From Certhia americana (lineage: Eukaryota > Chordata > Aves > Passeriformes > Certhiidae): a stretch of DNA of 64,000 nucleotides. The stretch covers positions 124,001 through 188,000 of the forward strand of contig JAGMWU010000077.1 in NCBI GenBank assembly GCA_018697195.1. The letters run 5' to 3'. Each line of letters opens with the position of its first letter. The first letter of the stretch is position 1. Positions 35,094 to 46,994 of the stretch are shown here, piece by piece. Position numbers and translations under genes: made by a program. The notes beneath the pieces are model-generated. The model did not search any database. It was not told the origin of the DNA and saw nothing but the letters and a program-made list of their open reading frames with translations.

Positions 35094-37927
35094 CTGCAAA
35101 GGTCATTAAAAGAATACAGATTTTACACCGTGTTTCCTCCCCACTCTTTCAAAGCTATGCTTTACTTTTTGTCCATGTTAAAAGCATATCCTGAGTTTTA
35201 AAGTGAAAATCTTCTACCTTTTGCACTTTCTAAAAGAAAATAGACTCTCTGACTTATGATTTTAACACCAAAAGTAGACAGTGCAATTATTTTTTTTCAA
35301 TACAAAGAAATTTAAGTCACACAGCTTAGCTACTGCTGCAGCCATTTGGAAAAACCAATCTGGACCGAAGTTAGGGAATGAAATCATTAATTAACACTAA
35401 AACAGCCATAAGAAAAAGTACATATAAATCTAGTTAAAGTATCTCTGTGCTTCAGACATATCTGCTGTTGTTTTATGGATGCATGAACATTTCTCAAAGA
35501 GCTATCAGCTAAATAAATAGTCTAAGAGTTTGCTTATGCAACAGTGCCAGCAACTTAAAACCCCCCCAAAACCCCCCAAATAAAAGCCATACTTGCTTGT
35601 CCCTGCCTTGGATATTCCATCCAGCTTTTAACCTGGGGCAGAGGGGAAATGGATGACCCACATACCCAAAAAAAGGGAAGTATATAAATGACTGTTCATT
35701 ACCTTCCTGTTTTAAGGAGAACAGTGCTCACCTTTCTACCGAACTCAAACCACAGAGCAACAAACAAAAAAAAACCAAACAACAAAACCGAGGGGAAAGG
35801 TATTAAAACCCACTCTGGAAGACCTCACTCAGCAGTTCTTTCTCTGGGATTTGTCATGTGCTTCCCCAACTTCCAACAACTCCTGTTCCTCCCGAATGGA
35901 ATGGGGTGCTATTCGTTGGCTCACAGCGAGTCTGCACAGGCAGCTGGGATTTTATGCCCTGCACTTATCCCAGAATTTTGCCACAGAATTAATAACTGAG
36001 AGCCTTCCCCCTCTTTTCTCTAGGCACCAAGTCTCTGTGGCCCCAAGAACCCCCAAACCCAACTTCAATGCCCTGAGTCCCCAGACTCCGAACCCAATGG
36101 ACAGACTCAGGGCTCCTTCCTCAAAATGTTTTTGTTTCAGTTTTCCTTCCCTTCCCAGACTCCCCACAGCACTGCAGCACTTCTGACCTTGGGTGTCAGG
36201 ATCCTGTTTTGTTACATTTGTACAAATACAGAAGGAAAGCCCCCAGACACTAGCAAGATGTTTTGTATAATTCAAGTGAGAGGCAGGAGAGAAAACAAGA
36301 GAGAGGCAGGAGCATAAGGAAACAATGCAGCCAATAGCTGGCATGAGAGCAGAACACCAGCAACCCAGAAATTAGCCCATTTTACTACTTTAACTAGCAT
36401 TAAATGTCCCTTTAATTCATTTGATCTGTGTACCTCGATCTCACAAAACACCCAGGCTGAAGAGATCCTAATTCTCTCCATTTTCACTTCATTTCCCTTC
36501 GCTCCTGCAGCGCCGTTCTCCCAACACTTCCCAAGTCCAGGGCACATAAATCAGTTGTCTCTGCTCAGAACCACACAGGGTTTGTGTCCCTGACCCAGCA
36601 GTTTGCTCTGTACCCTCCCTGACTGCTGCACTGCAGCACCAGACGCCACCAACAGCACAGGGAATGCTGCAAACACAACACCAGAGTCCCACTCTGGCAG
36701 CAAATAAAATCCTCAAATTCCATCATTTTGGGGTTGAAGTTCTGGTTGCCAGTGCCTCCGAGTGGGAGCCACCAGAACACACCACTCCTGGCTACCTGTG
36801 TGAACAGGTAAGATAATAAATGGATAGGAATTTTAGCTACTACCAAAGCTGTCACCTGTGAGGCAAAAGAAAATGCAAGTAAATTCCTCTGCGGGTGCTT
36901 TGTCCAAACTGATCGTTCCAGTTTCAGGACTCTTTAAAAATACTTAATGACTTTGTTTTTATTTAGGAAGTAGTAAACCAATCTGAGCTGGCAGAGAACA
37001 GATTCTCTGCAACCCTTCCCATGCCCCTGGAAAACAACAAATGCCATTTTACACTGTGAAAATCAGTAAATATCATTTTTCATCACCTAGGCTAATTTCC
37101 TCACAGTATACCCACATCTACCCTATAATACTTCTCCTTTTGGTGCTTCAAATATACCATTTCAGTATTAAAAATAGGTTTGCATCCAGAGACAGGTACA
37201 CATGTTTAGCTACACGAAAATCTGGAATTTATTTTTCTTCCTGCGTTGCAGTTCTGGATGATCCTTTATGTGCTGTATTTTCCGGTATAAAAAGAATACA
37301 TTTACCAGCAAGAATTTTGCAAAGCACTTGAGAACAGATGAAAGTTAAAAGATATCCACATCTCTCTAGCTCTGCACTGGTGAGAATTGCAATATTATTG
37401 CCTATTACTCTGGTATTGGAGTTTCTCACTACCTTTAATGCCACATCCTCCCACAATAAACTGAATTATTTCTCAGATAGTAAGGATGAGGAGAGTTGAG
37501 GCAAGAGTAAAGAAATCACTCCAGAGAACATTAGAAGGCTATGAAGAAGAAAGTATTTCAAGAGTGCCTTACACTCTAAACTACTTTTTTGTTTTGCTTC
37601 ATGATAATTAAAAGCATTCTGCTTCCAAACTTTACTTTCTGTGCAAAGCTGAGCCCACCACTTCTGATTATAATAACAACACAGCATTCCCATTTCATAT
37701 CTAAGGTAACCCAAGGTATTTTAATGACATAATAAATTTGATAAGGCAGTCTGGGAGCTGCATTGGTAAGTGCTCCAAATGCACTTGGCACAGTTTGCTG
37801 TTAGAAGCTTTTTCAGAGGGAATCCAATACCTTCAGTCTTATCTGAAAAACATACTGTATTTTTTACTTTAAAACATCATTTCCTGTCTGTATAAACTGG
37901 AGTTGAACCAAAAAAGTAACCAAATAC
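35094..37927 (-). other. PATJ: PATJ intron, 2.8 kb
   Basis: This intron contains a C-rich run (CCCCCCCAAAACCCCCC, 35561-35577) and otherwise no recognised element. Open frames at 35850-36340 and 36490-36850 look like chance reading frames in moderately GC-rich DNA. Confidence 0.75.
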
Positions 37928-38044
37928 CTGTGGTGCTTCAAGTATTACTGAGAAATTTGTGCTATCTATTGGTTCTGGAGACCCAGGGCTGTTTTTGATG
38001 CTGCTGGTATCCACACCATGCATGTTCTCCTCTCTGCTTTCTCC
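37928..38044 (-). CDS. PATJ: PATJ exon 7 of this window: linker just after PDZ5
   Basis: This 117-base exon is phase 0 at both ends and encodes 39 residues, GESREENMHGVDTSSIKNSP then ending FSVILEAPQ. The length and the SxxLILEAPK-like ending match the equivalent human PATJ segment as I recall it, although the middle has diverged. The next exon continues with GFRDE exactly as in the mammalian protein. The segment is rich in Ser, Asn and Glu and probably disordered. The acceptor is TTTTTTAG and the donor CAG|GTATTT. Confidence 0.88.
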
Positions 38045-38913
38045 CTAAAAAAGGCAATCCAAACAACAAGTCAGGAAAATGACAAAAAAAAAAAACAAAC
38101 ATCCCACATCTTTCAATAAACTAAAAGGGAGAAGGAGAACCAGCCATTAGGAAAGAATTATAAAAATAGAAATTAAAAAATGGAGAAGATGAAGTCAACA
38201 GCTTTTATTCTTTGTAGCTACTGGTTCAGATGCACTAAAACCTAAAGAGATGTGTACGAAGAAAAGACAAATACAAGGATATGAACAACAAAATAGCAAT
38301 TTTTAGAAAAGGAAATAATATAATTAACAGCTTTCCTACACTCCTATTTCACAACTCCTCTACCACTTTGAATTACAGGCACTTTCTGTTAACTGGGGCT
38401 TTAATTAATTTTGCCTGGGTGCCCTTGATGAACAATACTGCAGCATTCCCCAGTAAACTACTGTTCCAAAGGCCTGATTCCAGAAAAGGGCAATTCTGCT
38501 TGAATTTACAGTCTTGACTTCAAACAGAGTAGGTTTCTTTGATGTCAACAGAGCTCAAGCAAGCACTCAGCAGTGTCTCAGAAAGAAATGGGCTCCAGCA
38601 CACCTTTAACTGGGTTGTTGAAGTGCTGGAACCACATTACCCCTGTGCACAGTGCACGTGGGTCTGCCCAGGCACATCTCCCAGTTCCACGTGAATGTTC
38701 CTGAAGGAGGAACTTGAGGATGCTGGTTTTCCAGTCAGACCTTTTGGACACTGAGCTGCCCATTTTCCAGAACTTTTGGCCCTCTCAAGGCACAGCAGCT
38801 CAGCTGTTTCCCCACAGCACATGCACCCCCATGCAAACACAACTCCCTCTATACAAGCCACGGGATGAAATAAGGAAAAAAAAAAAAAAAAAAGAGTTAA
38901 AATTGGTTCTTAC
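38045..38913 (-). other. PATJ: PATJ intron, 0.87 kb, with a T tract near the donor
   Basis: On the gene strand, a run of 18 T starts 21 bases after the GTAAGA donor (plus strand 38876-38893). U-rich stretches just downstream of a donor can bind TIA-type factors and help U1 recruitment. Whether that happens here is inference. No other element is recognised. Confidence 0.75.
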
Positions 38914-39123
38914 CACCAAAGGCTTGCAGATTCCGAGGGATACTGTGCCTGGGGGCACAGATTTCAGCACCTCCACTGCCTCTGCCAAGGTGGCACCATC
39001 CAAGTGTTTCTCATTGACGAACACCAAGCGGTCACCCGGCAAAATCTGCCCCCCACGCTCGGCCACTCCGCCTGCCACCAGGGAGCTGATCACAATGGCT
39101 GTCCCTGACGGGTCCAAGGGATC
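38914..39123 (-). CDS. PATJ: PATJ exon 6 of this window: main part of PDZ5
   Basis: This 210-base exon is phase 0 at both ends and encodes 70 residues. It begins [20 protein letters not shown], continues [20 protein letters not shown] and ends [10 protein letters not shown]. It holds strands C to F and helix B of PDZ5. The first residue of helix B, which is His in class I domains, is Leu here (TLAEAV), so this PDZ is not a standard class I binder. DPLDP and the LVAxGVAERxGxxLPGDRLVxVNE pattern match human PATJ PDZ5 as recalled. The acceptor is CCCCCCAG. The donor GTG|GTAAGA is strong and fixes the end after Val. The preceding intron, inside PDZ5, is 14.6 kb. Confidence 0.95.
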
Positions 39124-39681
39124 CTGGGGGGCAAAAGTGAACAAAAAAACCACCCCCAAGTGAAGGCCTTGAGAGAAGATGTGTGTAAAGAGCATTCAAG
39201 CACGTTCATCCTCTAATGCTGCAGGACTGGAGCCTGCGGGGACGTTCAGAAAACGCTGTCTGCTCACACTGCCAAGGCTCACAGTGTGCAAAAAGGAAGA
39301 TATTCCATCACTGGCCTAATCCATTAAGAAATGTTAAGATCTGAAAGGTGACCGATTCCCTGCCTGCCCTCTCCTTACACACACAGACACAGCCAGGCCA
39401 ACCTGCAAATAGAACAACAACACTGGCAGCCTTCCACCAGCCTCCATCCAGCCTGGGACGTGCTAATGTCACAGAAAACAACCACTCTGCACGTCACCCG
39501 AGGGCTTCAGAGCAGCAGAGAGGATGGCAAAAGAAACCACTGCAACGTCAGAAATTTAATTCAAAATATTAAGTCAAAATTAAACCTCCAAATACTGCAG
39601 AAATAGCAGTTGATGTGTGCTGTGTTACTGCAGCATTTCTGCTTTGTCAACTCCACATGACAACTTAGAAGAGATTTTTTT

Positions 39682-39731
39682 GAAGAAGAAGAAGAAGAAG
39701 AGACATTTCTTTTGAAGAAGAGACATTTTCT
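39682..39731 (+). repeat. (GAA)n microsatellite with a short duplicated flank
   Basis: About seven GAA/AGA triplets occur in a row, followed by GACATTTCTTTT, after which GAAGAAGAGACATTTTCT partly repeats the same sequence. On the gene strand it reads as a TTC tract. Confidence 0.85.
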
Positions 39732-40021
39732 CCACCTGAATAAGGAACAGGAGACAGCAACAGAAGAGTAACTAAGATTATTGCTGAAGGAAAGGAACAC
39801 TGTAGTGGTGGATACAGGGAGTGTCAAGCACAAAATATTACAAACATGGATGCAAAGACATCCACTTCACCTAATCTTTTATCTAGTATTAGCCTTTGCT
39901 TTGTGTCCTGTACCACTGCTATCATGCCTTCACTCGTTTAAAAAATTATTCTCAATCCAATAAAATTATAAATTATTATGTACTGGCAGAAAGATATACA
40001 GAACAAATGTATGGGGTTTTC

Positions 40022-40066
40022 TTTTTTTTATATTTTTATATATATTATATTTATATATATATTTTT
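40022..40066 (+). repeat. AT-rich low-complexity run
   Basis: Alternating TA and T runs extend for about 45 bases with no G or C. It is low-complexity intron sequence. Confidence 0.85.
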
Positions 40067-41310
40067 GTTTCCTCATTCTTTTTTTTAAGATTGCAATTAG
40101 CCTTTCTCCCCCTTGCTAAGGGCTCATAAAGTTCAGAAATGCTCCTTGCATGAACTGGGTCTCCAAATGCACAATCATGGACTATTTTTCCCTCAGGACT
40201 TGCATCTTATTCAGGGCATGGGAGGGATTAAAAAAAGGGCAAAATTCAAATCACAAAGACCACCATGAATTCAGCACCTCAGTGTTAATTTGAAAACAGG
40301 AATGCTTTTTAAGCTCTTTATTTTTATATGACTATACACTGCTTTCCAAGGGCACATGTTTTTTAAGGTATGTGCAAACATATGAGGCAATGCCTGTAAT
40401 GTCTGTAAAAGGCTGAAATTAGAGCAGAAAAATTGGAGTTCAGCAGGAAGAGCCACGCCAGAGCTGGATTCAAGCAAATTAAGATTAGCAACAATTCTCT
40501 CCCATTCTACCACTCCAACCTGCTCTCTTACAATTTTATAATTTTACAATTTATCCGCAGTGCACACAAGATGTTTCCTCATGAGTGTCATGTCTTGGCA
40601 GCCAAGCCCAGCAGGCTCCCTGTGTTTGCCTCCTGTGCCAAGGTGCTCGTGCTGCCCGAGTGTCTGTGTCCAAACCTGCTGCACCTGGTGCTGAGGGAGG
40701 ATTCCCTGAGCTTCCAACAGCATCCCCTCAGCACAGCTTCAGGAAAGAACCAAAGCCCAGCAAGTTCAGAAGAAGAATCCAAAAGGATTCCAAAATGTGA
40801 AGGAAAAGAAAAAAAAAAAAAAGAGAAAAGAGTTTTGCTTTAAGTGTTGAATGTAGAAAAATTGTATTGCTGCTGTCCTTTGTTCTTGCCAGCAAACCCC
40901 AACCAGCCCAACGACCCTGGAACCAAGACAGACTTCTAAATTGGTTTTAATCTGGATGTTTGCTCCACTGCAAATTAGAAATAACCTCCTGGACATCTCT
41001 GCAGACCCAGGATCTGGCCCAGACAGCCACTTCCAAGTAAGCAAGCCACTCTCTGTTCACATTAGGGAGGCTTTGCTGGAGAACTAAACCAGCAAGTTTT
41101 CCTATCATGGGCTCATCTTGCCGTGGCCAGGGAGGTTTATGCTGGTTCCCTGAATGGGTGAATGCTTGATCAGCAAAACGACACCTTTGCTGACACAACA
41201 GCTTTTATAATATGACTTTTGCTGGCTTAGCTTTATTGGTAAAAAAATGAACAGAACTAACCCAGCACTCACCCCCACCCATGCAGATAAGCTGACAAAA
41301 TTCTGTGAGT

Positions 41311-41495
41311 GAATGACTGGCCTGGTAGTCACAGTGCTGGTTGAGGATGGGGCAGAACCAGGTTCAAATCCCTGCTCTGTCTGATCTAAATCAGTTCTTT
41401 TTTGGGTTCTGGATCAGAACCACTTAAGCAGGACATGGGAATCTCACCATTAGCTGCTTCTATGTGGGGTCAGTGTCCTAACTACCACATTTCTG
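41311..41495 (+). mobile_element. Ancient tRNA-derived SINE-like element with two inverted tRNA-like arms
   Basis: The left arm has an A-box-like TGGCCTGGTAG at 41318-41328 and a B-box GGTTCAAATCC at 41361-41371. The starts are 43 bases apart, the spacing of a tRNA internal promoter. The right arm reads as a second tRNA-like unit on the minus strand, with A-box-like TGGTAGTTAGG at 41487-41477 and B-box-like GGTGAGATTCC at 41448-41438. Between them lies a near-palindrome, GGTTCTGGATCAGAACC. No clean cloverleaf acceptor stem is seen, so this is not a working tRNA gene. Ancient amniote SINEs with this kind of layout come to mind, but I cannot name the family with confidence. Borders are approximate. 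Confidence 0.55.
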
Positions 41496-42675
41496 AGGAG
41501 AAACAGTCCTCCTTCAACTCACCACTGAAATAAAACCAGTTTTGCTCAATAAATCATCATGTTTTGGTAAGAGATAATTTTACTGAAAGAAGTGTTCCAA
41601 AGGAAGAGTGCTCCTGCAAAGAAACAGCTCTAGGCAGAGAAGTTTCGAGGACAATGTGGTTATTTTCCCTGCTTCACAACACACACGAGCACAAGCCATG
41701 CACTGGAATTGCTTCATGAAAAGCAGCAGAAATCTTAAAAGAGGGGGGCCCAGGTTAAAAGCTGTTGTCCCGGCAAGTAGAAAACAATTCCACTGCTGAT
41801 TTCAAGCAGAGGGAGCTATTGTACAGGGAGAGAAGAGCAGGATGAGCTGCACAGTGAGAGCTCAGCAGCAGCACCAGCAGTGCTCAAAACCTCAGAGCTC
41901 ACCAGCAATGTGATTGCCACGAGGAATGCAACAAAAGCTGCACAAGAAGGCACAGACCCACCGAATTTCAAGGTGTAATCGTGTGTCCATGTTCTCTCTG
42001 TAATTTAATATCCTATCACAACTGTGGATTGCACTGTGCTTTCCTTATCTAAACCAAAGGAATCCTGGTATTTTTTTGAAACCTTGCCTTATGATTTGCC
42101 CCAAGCACACCCTAAAGAGCCACCTGCTAAAACAAGGCAGCAAACACCAATTTCACCAAATTCACGTTTTCTAAATGGTGAGTGCAACTGGGCTGTGAGA
42201 GCTCTTGTTTTGCTCTTGAAAGAAAGCAGCACTTGCAGCAGGATGAAAAACAGATCCTCTCCTTCTACACTAAGTGCAAAAGGTATAGTTTGTATATAGT
42301 TAGTATAGTTAAAAGGCAAGTTCACTCCCACAGAGGGATTTCAGGGCTGCCTCCACTTTAACAGAGCAGCCAGAACCATTCCAAGTTACTAAAGAGCTCC
42401 AGTGTGACTGCACACCTACCCTGAGGCTCTAGACTCATTTTACTTGGCTCAGTGTGATTTTTAGTCACCAGCAGGCAGGACCAGATTTCAGCCACTACTT
42501 TAAAGTGAAGTTTACTGGGATGGAGTTTGCAACTCTCTCCCCAAACCCAGAAGTGATACAATTTCAGTATTTCAAGAAATTATCACATGGCTTTGTATCA
42601 GAGCACAAGAGGAATGCAATGGACAATCCCACACGAAGTGACCACGTTAAAATGAGCATGAAGCATACAAACTCC

Positions 42676-42708
42676 AAGACTGGAAAAGACCTCCAAGGTC
42701 GTCATGAA
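42676..42708 (-). mobile_element. Short CR1-like 3' remnant
   Basis: The plus strand GACTGGAAAAGACCTCCAAG followed by GTCGTC matches the end region of a CR1 subfamily (consensus like GGTTGGAAAAGACCTCTAAG) in reverse. Only about 33 bases are left and the terminal repeat is missing. Confidence 0.5.
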
Positions 42709-45700
42709 CGAGCCTTGGCACATTTAAAGAGGAACTTTTACCTTTCCTGAAGGATTCCTTTACACCAATGAATCATTTATGAAGAACGAGGAAAAGAACC
42801 GGACTGCAAAGCAGGGCCGTGAGGAGACGAACCCCCTTAACTCAACAGCTCTTTTTTAAGAGAAGAATTACATGTGAGAAGGTTTGCCACTTGTGTAAAT
42901 GCTGAGAGCTGCCCCCTGCCATGCAGCAGCAGCCCAGGACAGTGGCCCCCAGGTAACCCTTTGAGGAACTCGTGTGCTGTAGCTGTTTGTCCTCCCCTTT
43001 GTGCCCGAGCCAGCCACGGATTCTATGAACTTGTTTAAAACAGCCACAATTTATTCATACTTAGCACACCATATATTTAACTATGCTGAACCATAGGCTT
43101 CCCCTTCCCTCCCCCCCTCCATCAAAACCCACAAATGTTTCCCAGAGTCCAGGTGTCAAATTTTTCTCATTTTCAGAGCCTCATTTGTTCTGGATTCATT
43201 TAGCAGTGGAGAGTCAAGCAGGGGCCACTGCAGTTGCTGCCTCTGGGATGCCTGGGCTCAGGGCAGTATGAAATCTCTTAAAAACCTGAGCTCTGCTAAA
43301 ATGTTAAGAGTTCCAGGAGTTAAGAGGGTCCTACGTGCCATGCTGGAGCTGCAACTTTATTGTGGCTTCGACTGCCATGGGCACTGAACATCCACACTCA
43401 GAGGGGTTTCAGAAGCAAACCTGGAGGCACAACCAGTGCAGCTGACCTCTGCCCATCCTGCTGGGAAATAAAAAGTGCTAAACCAGGCTGGCTGCTCCCT
43501 TGTCCCTCCCAAAAGGTGAGGTGTGCAGCAGCCAAGAGAGGGCACTCCAGGCCAGCCCAGCTCCCATCACCGTAGGCATTCCCTGCTCTGACAACCCATC
43601 CCCAGCCAGCCAGCCCCAGCAGAGCCTCCCTGGGCTGAGGATGAGGAGCACTGAAACTACAGCTCCACTGGATGGGAGCAGCTCCCACGTTTGCTGGGGT
43701 TTTGTTTGTGTTTTGCTTTTTATTTAAAAGGCTCCTATGAAATTGCAAGACAAAGCTGCGGGTGACTGACATTCCCTGTGCAAAGTCACTCTCACTTAGT
43801 TACAGGCTATATTAGTTTTGGCATCACTTGAGATCTAAATCCAGCTAGCCTGACTTCCTAGAATATTTCAGCTTTCTTCAAGCAACAAACTGCCTGCTGC
43901 CACAAAAACACACATCCAAAATAGCACGGTGAAGGATCCCAAAAGAAACAGTTTGAAACTTTTTTTCCCCCCTGTGCCATTTTTTGATTTATCTGAACAT
44001 TTTTACAAGTGCCAATTTGTATACTGCAGGTTTCTGTGAGGGAGCCAAAACAAACGCCTTGGAGCTCAGAGGTCACAGCAGCCCAGTTTCATTACATTTT
44101 GCATGGGACCACTTCCAGGTCTAGCACACATATCCATATTTAAAGCTCTTCAGTGAATAAGATACCAGGCTGGAAGACTCTTAGATGCAACACTTTTGAT
44201 GCTGAACAAGGAAAAGACACCCGTCAACAGTGAAGAGGCATTTTATGTTTGTCTCACTATTATGTAGAACAAAGGTAGAAGTGCACATGAGTAGCGTACC
44301 TGTATGCTCAGTGTTGTGAAATTACTCAGAATACTCATCCATGCTCTCATTCTGTGAAGTGCCTGGGGTTCCCTTTGCAGAGCCACCCTTCACAGTGACC
44401 CCAACAATGCCAATGGGATGCAAGAGCCAAGACTGACAAGCCCCCTTTTCTGTGCCTTTTCAAAGCACAAAGTGCCTCCCAAAAGACAGGGAACAGAGGG
44501 AGAACCAGCTGTGAGTGAGGTCTGACTCCCTCCTTGAGGTGGCCTCACTTTGGGGCTGAGACTCAAGGTCCAAACCTTCTGTTCACTCACTCCAACATGT
44601 TTACAGCAGTTGGCCGTAGGAATTGCCAAAGGCACTCTAAGGCCTGCAAAAACATCCCTGAGGAAGTGCTCAACTGGTTTTTGTTAGATCCACTGCATCT
44701 GAGTGAAATTCGAAGCATTTCAGACCTGTTCCTGCCTCTTCCACTCGGATTGCAGTCAGCAGGGCTGCTCAGGAAGGAGATTACACAACGCACAGCCTCT
44801 GGCTGTACCAGAGAAATAAACTGCAGGCTGATGTGCTGAAGCAACACAAACTTAAATACAGAGCAGTATTCAAGGAGGAACGCTGAACTCTGCTGTGATG
44901 TAAGGCAAAGCACTGGAAATAAAACATAACTATTTATTGATCTGCAGTGAGGGAATAAAGCAATGAATTTCAGAAGCTCTGGTGTGCAGCCGGCATTAAT
45001 CAAAACTTCTGTTGTGGGAAATGTCAGCAAAGAAACAGGAATTCGCAGGGAAAGGGAAAAAAAAATAAAAAAGAAATAAACCACACAGAGCCCCACCCAA
45101 AGGAGGAGAGGGAACAGCAAAATAAAGAGGAGGAGGAGGTGGCACAATGGGTTTCCCACACCAGGTTTTCATCATGGGGGATCTGAAATCCTATCAGCTT
45201 TCTCCAGCAAGAACGAACACGGTGGCCAGCGGTGACTCAGCCGCGTGGGTCTGGCAGGGCTGGAGAGCACAGCACAGTCCACACCCCTCTGCTGTGGACC
45301 AGAGACCCCAGGGAAAAAGCCAAGGGAAAAGACCTCACACGCTACTGCTCTTCCCAAACAAAATGATCAAAGACAGGCACCGGCTCTGGGTGTTTTCAGT
45401 GTCACCGTGCAGTGGACTCAGGTGCTTGTTGCTATCTTTTAATTTATCAAACTTCTCAATCCATCTAAGGTTTTATCTGCCTTTCGTATTTGCTCTCGAC
45501 AGAGCTAAAGTCTCAGGGATTACATTCATTAGACTCTCTTAATATCTTAGAGTTTCAGACTTTCCAGCTCCAGAAAAAACACACTGAGTGCTGACTACAG
45601 GGAAAAGCCACAGAGATAAGGAAAAGAAAAATCCCTGAACTCATAAGGAAGTGGAGGAAAGACACTGTGATGAGATAAAGAAGGGATAGAGATGTGTGGG

Positions 45701-46096
45701 AAAGAAGAAAAAAAATACCAGCAAGCCAAGGGAAAAAGTATAAATGGTATCACCTACACAGCCTGTGCTCAGTGGGCCTTTACACAGGTTGTGGGTTTGG
45801 TCAGCTTTCAGATTCAAAGAATTCCTGAACTCAAAATCCAACCACAGAGCCCAGCAGCAACTTGCACCAGTGAGGTGAGCTGGCCTCAGCACTGGTAAAA
45901 AAGTCTGTGGAAGTGCAGGATGTGTTTTCACACAAACCAGAGCCCTCCTCTGCATGAAAACCTTGCTTCACAAAAACAAACACATGAATTATGGAAGACT
46001 TGCTGCAGAAAAAGCTGCAAAATAAAAGTGGGGACGGAGGACAGGTTGGGTTTTATGCAACAAGGATCTGCAAACAGTGACTTGGCCCAAAGAAAC

Positions 46097-46237
46097 CCAG
46101 AATCCCAGATTGGGCTGGGTTGAAAGGGAACTTAAAGCTTATCCCATTCCACCCCCTGCCATGGGCAGGGACACCTTCCACTATCCCAGGCTGCTCAGAC
46201 CTCCATCCAGTCTAGCCTTGAACACTTCCAGGGATGA
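46097..46237 (-). mobile_element. CR1 LINE 3' end fragment
   Basis: The plus strand runs CAGAATCCCAGATTGGGCTG, GGTTGAAAGGGAACTTAAAG, CTGCCATGGGCAGGGACACC, TTCCACTATCCCAGGCTGCT and CTTGAACACTTCCAGGGATG. All CR1 3' blocks are present in reverse and in order. Confidence 0.9.
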
Positions 46238-46994
46238 AGAACAGGGCAGAAGAGGGAGCAGGCAGAAGGGTTGGCAGAAAGGTTGCAGAGAATTTTAAGG
46301 CTACAGTGAATCACACTGAGAACAGACAGAAAATTCCAAGTGCAACAGGGCTCCTTGGAATTGGGGAGCAGCATCTTCCAGCAGGGTGAGGTACTAAGAA
46401 AACAGAACACCTCATAACTTCTGTGAGTTTGCAGGATGCTTCACGCTTATCCATCAGCACCAACACACACCTCAAATCTCATTATTTCAGGACAAATTTG
46501 GAGCTGTCTGGGCTGAGCTCTTCCACACCCACTGCTTCATCATCTCCTGATACCCACTGCCAGGCCACCACAGCTTCCTCAAGCCTCATATCCACATTAT
46601 CTCAGCCTGGATGAGATTTACCAAATGGTTAACAGAAAATCCAGCTACAGTTTTGTGCCTTTAAATTCTCGCCTTCTCTCACAGGCAGAAGACATCTGTG
46701 GAATAATAATGAATTTCTTTGGTTTGGGGTTTTTTTGTTTTTATTAAAAGCTATTCTTTCTAGCAGGAAATGAAAAAGAACAACCAGATTGGAGAATTTG
46801 GGGGAAGAAGGGAAAACATTTCTAAAGGTTAATAGTAATAATACTGCTCAGCATTTAGTTCATGGATATGCGACAAAGCAAAGAAAAACAGATGTTCTGA
46901 GTAATGCTCCAGTTTCTCTGCAAACTCAGGTATTGTCCAGAGCTGCTGCAGCTCACAGGGACAGGAGGGATGCTCCTACAATTTGCTCTGCAAG

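Noticed and set aside
41311..41384. Functional tRNA gene
   Set aside because: A and B boxes are present at tRNA spacing, but no acceptor stem or anticodon arm pairs well, and the mirrored second arm points to a SINE.
44587..45159. 190-codon open frame on the minus strand with hydrophobic segments
   Set aside because: The hydrophobic runs come from T-rich and A-rich low-complexity DNA (for example the A runs near 45056-45078 on the plus strand). No homology is recognised and there is no conserved start context.
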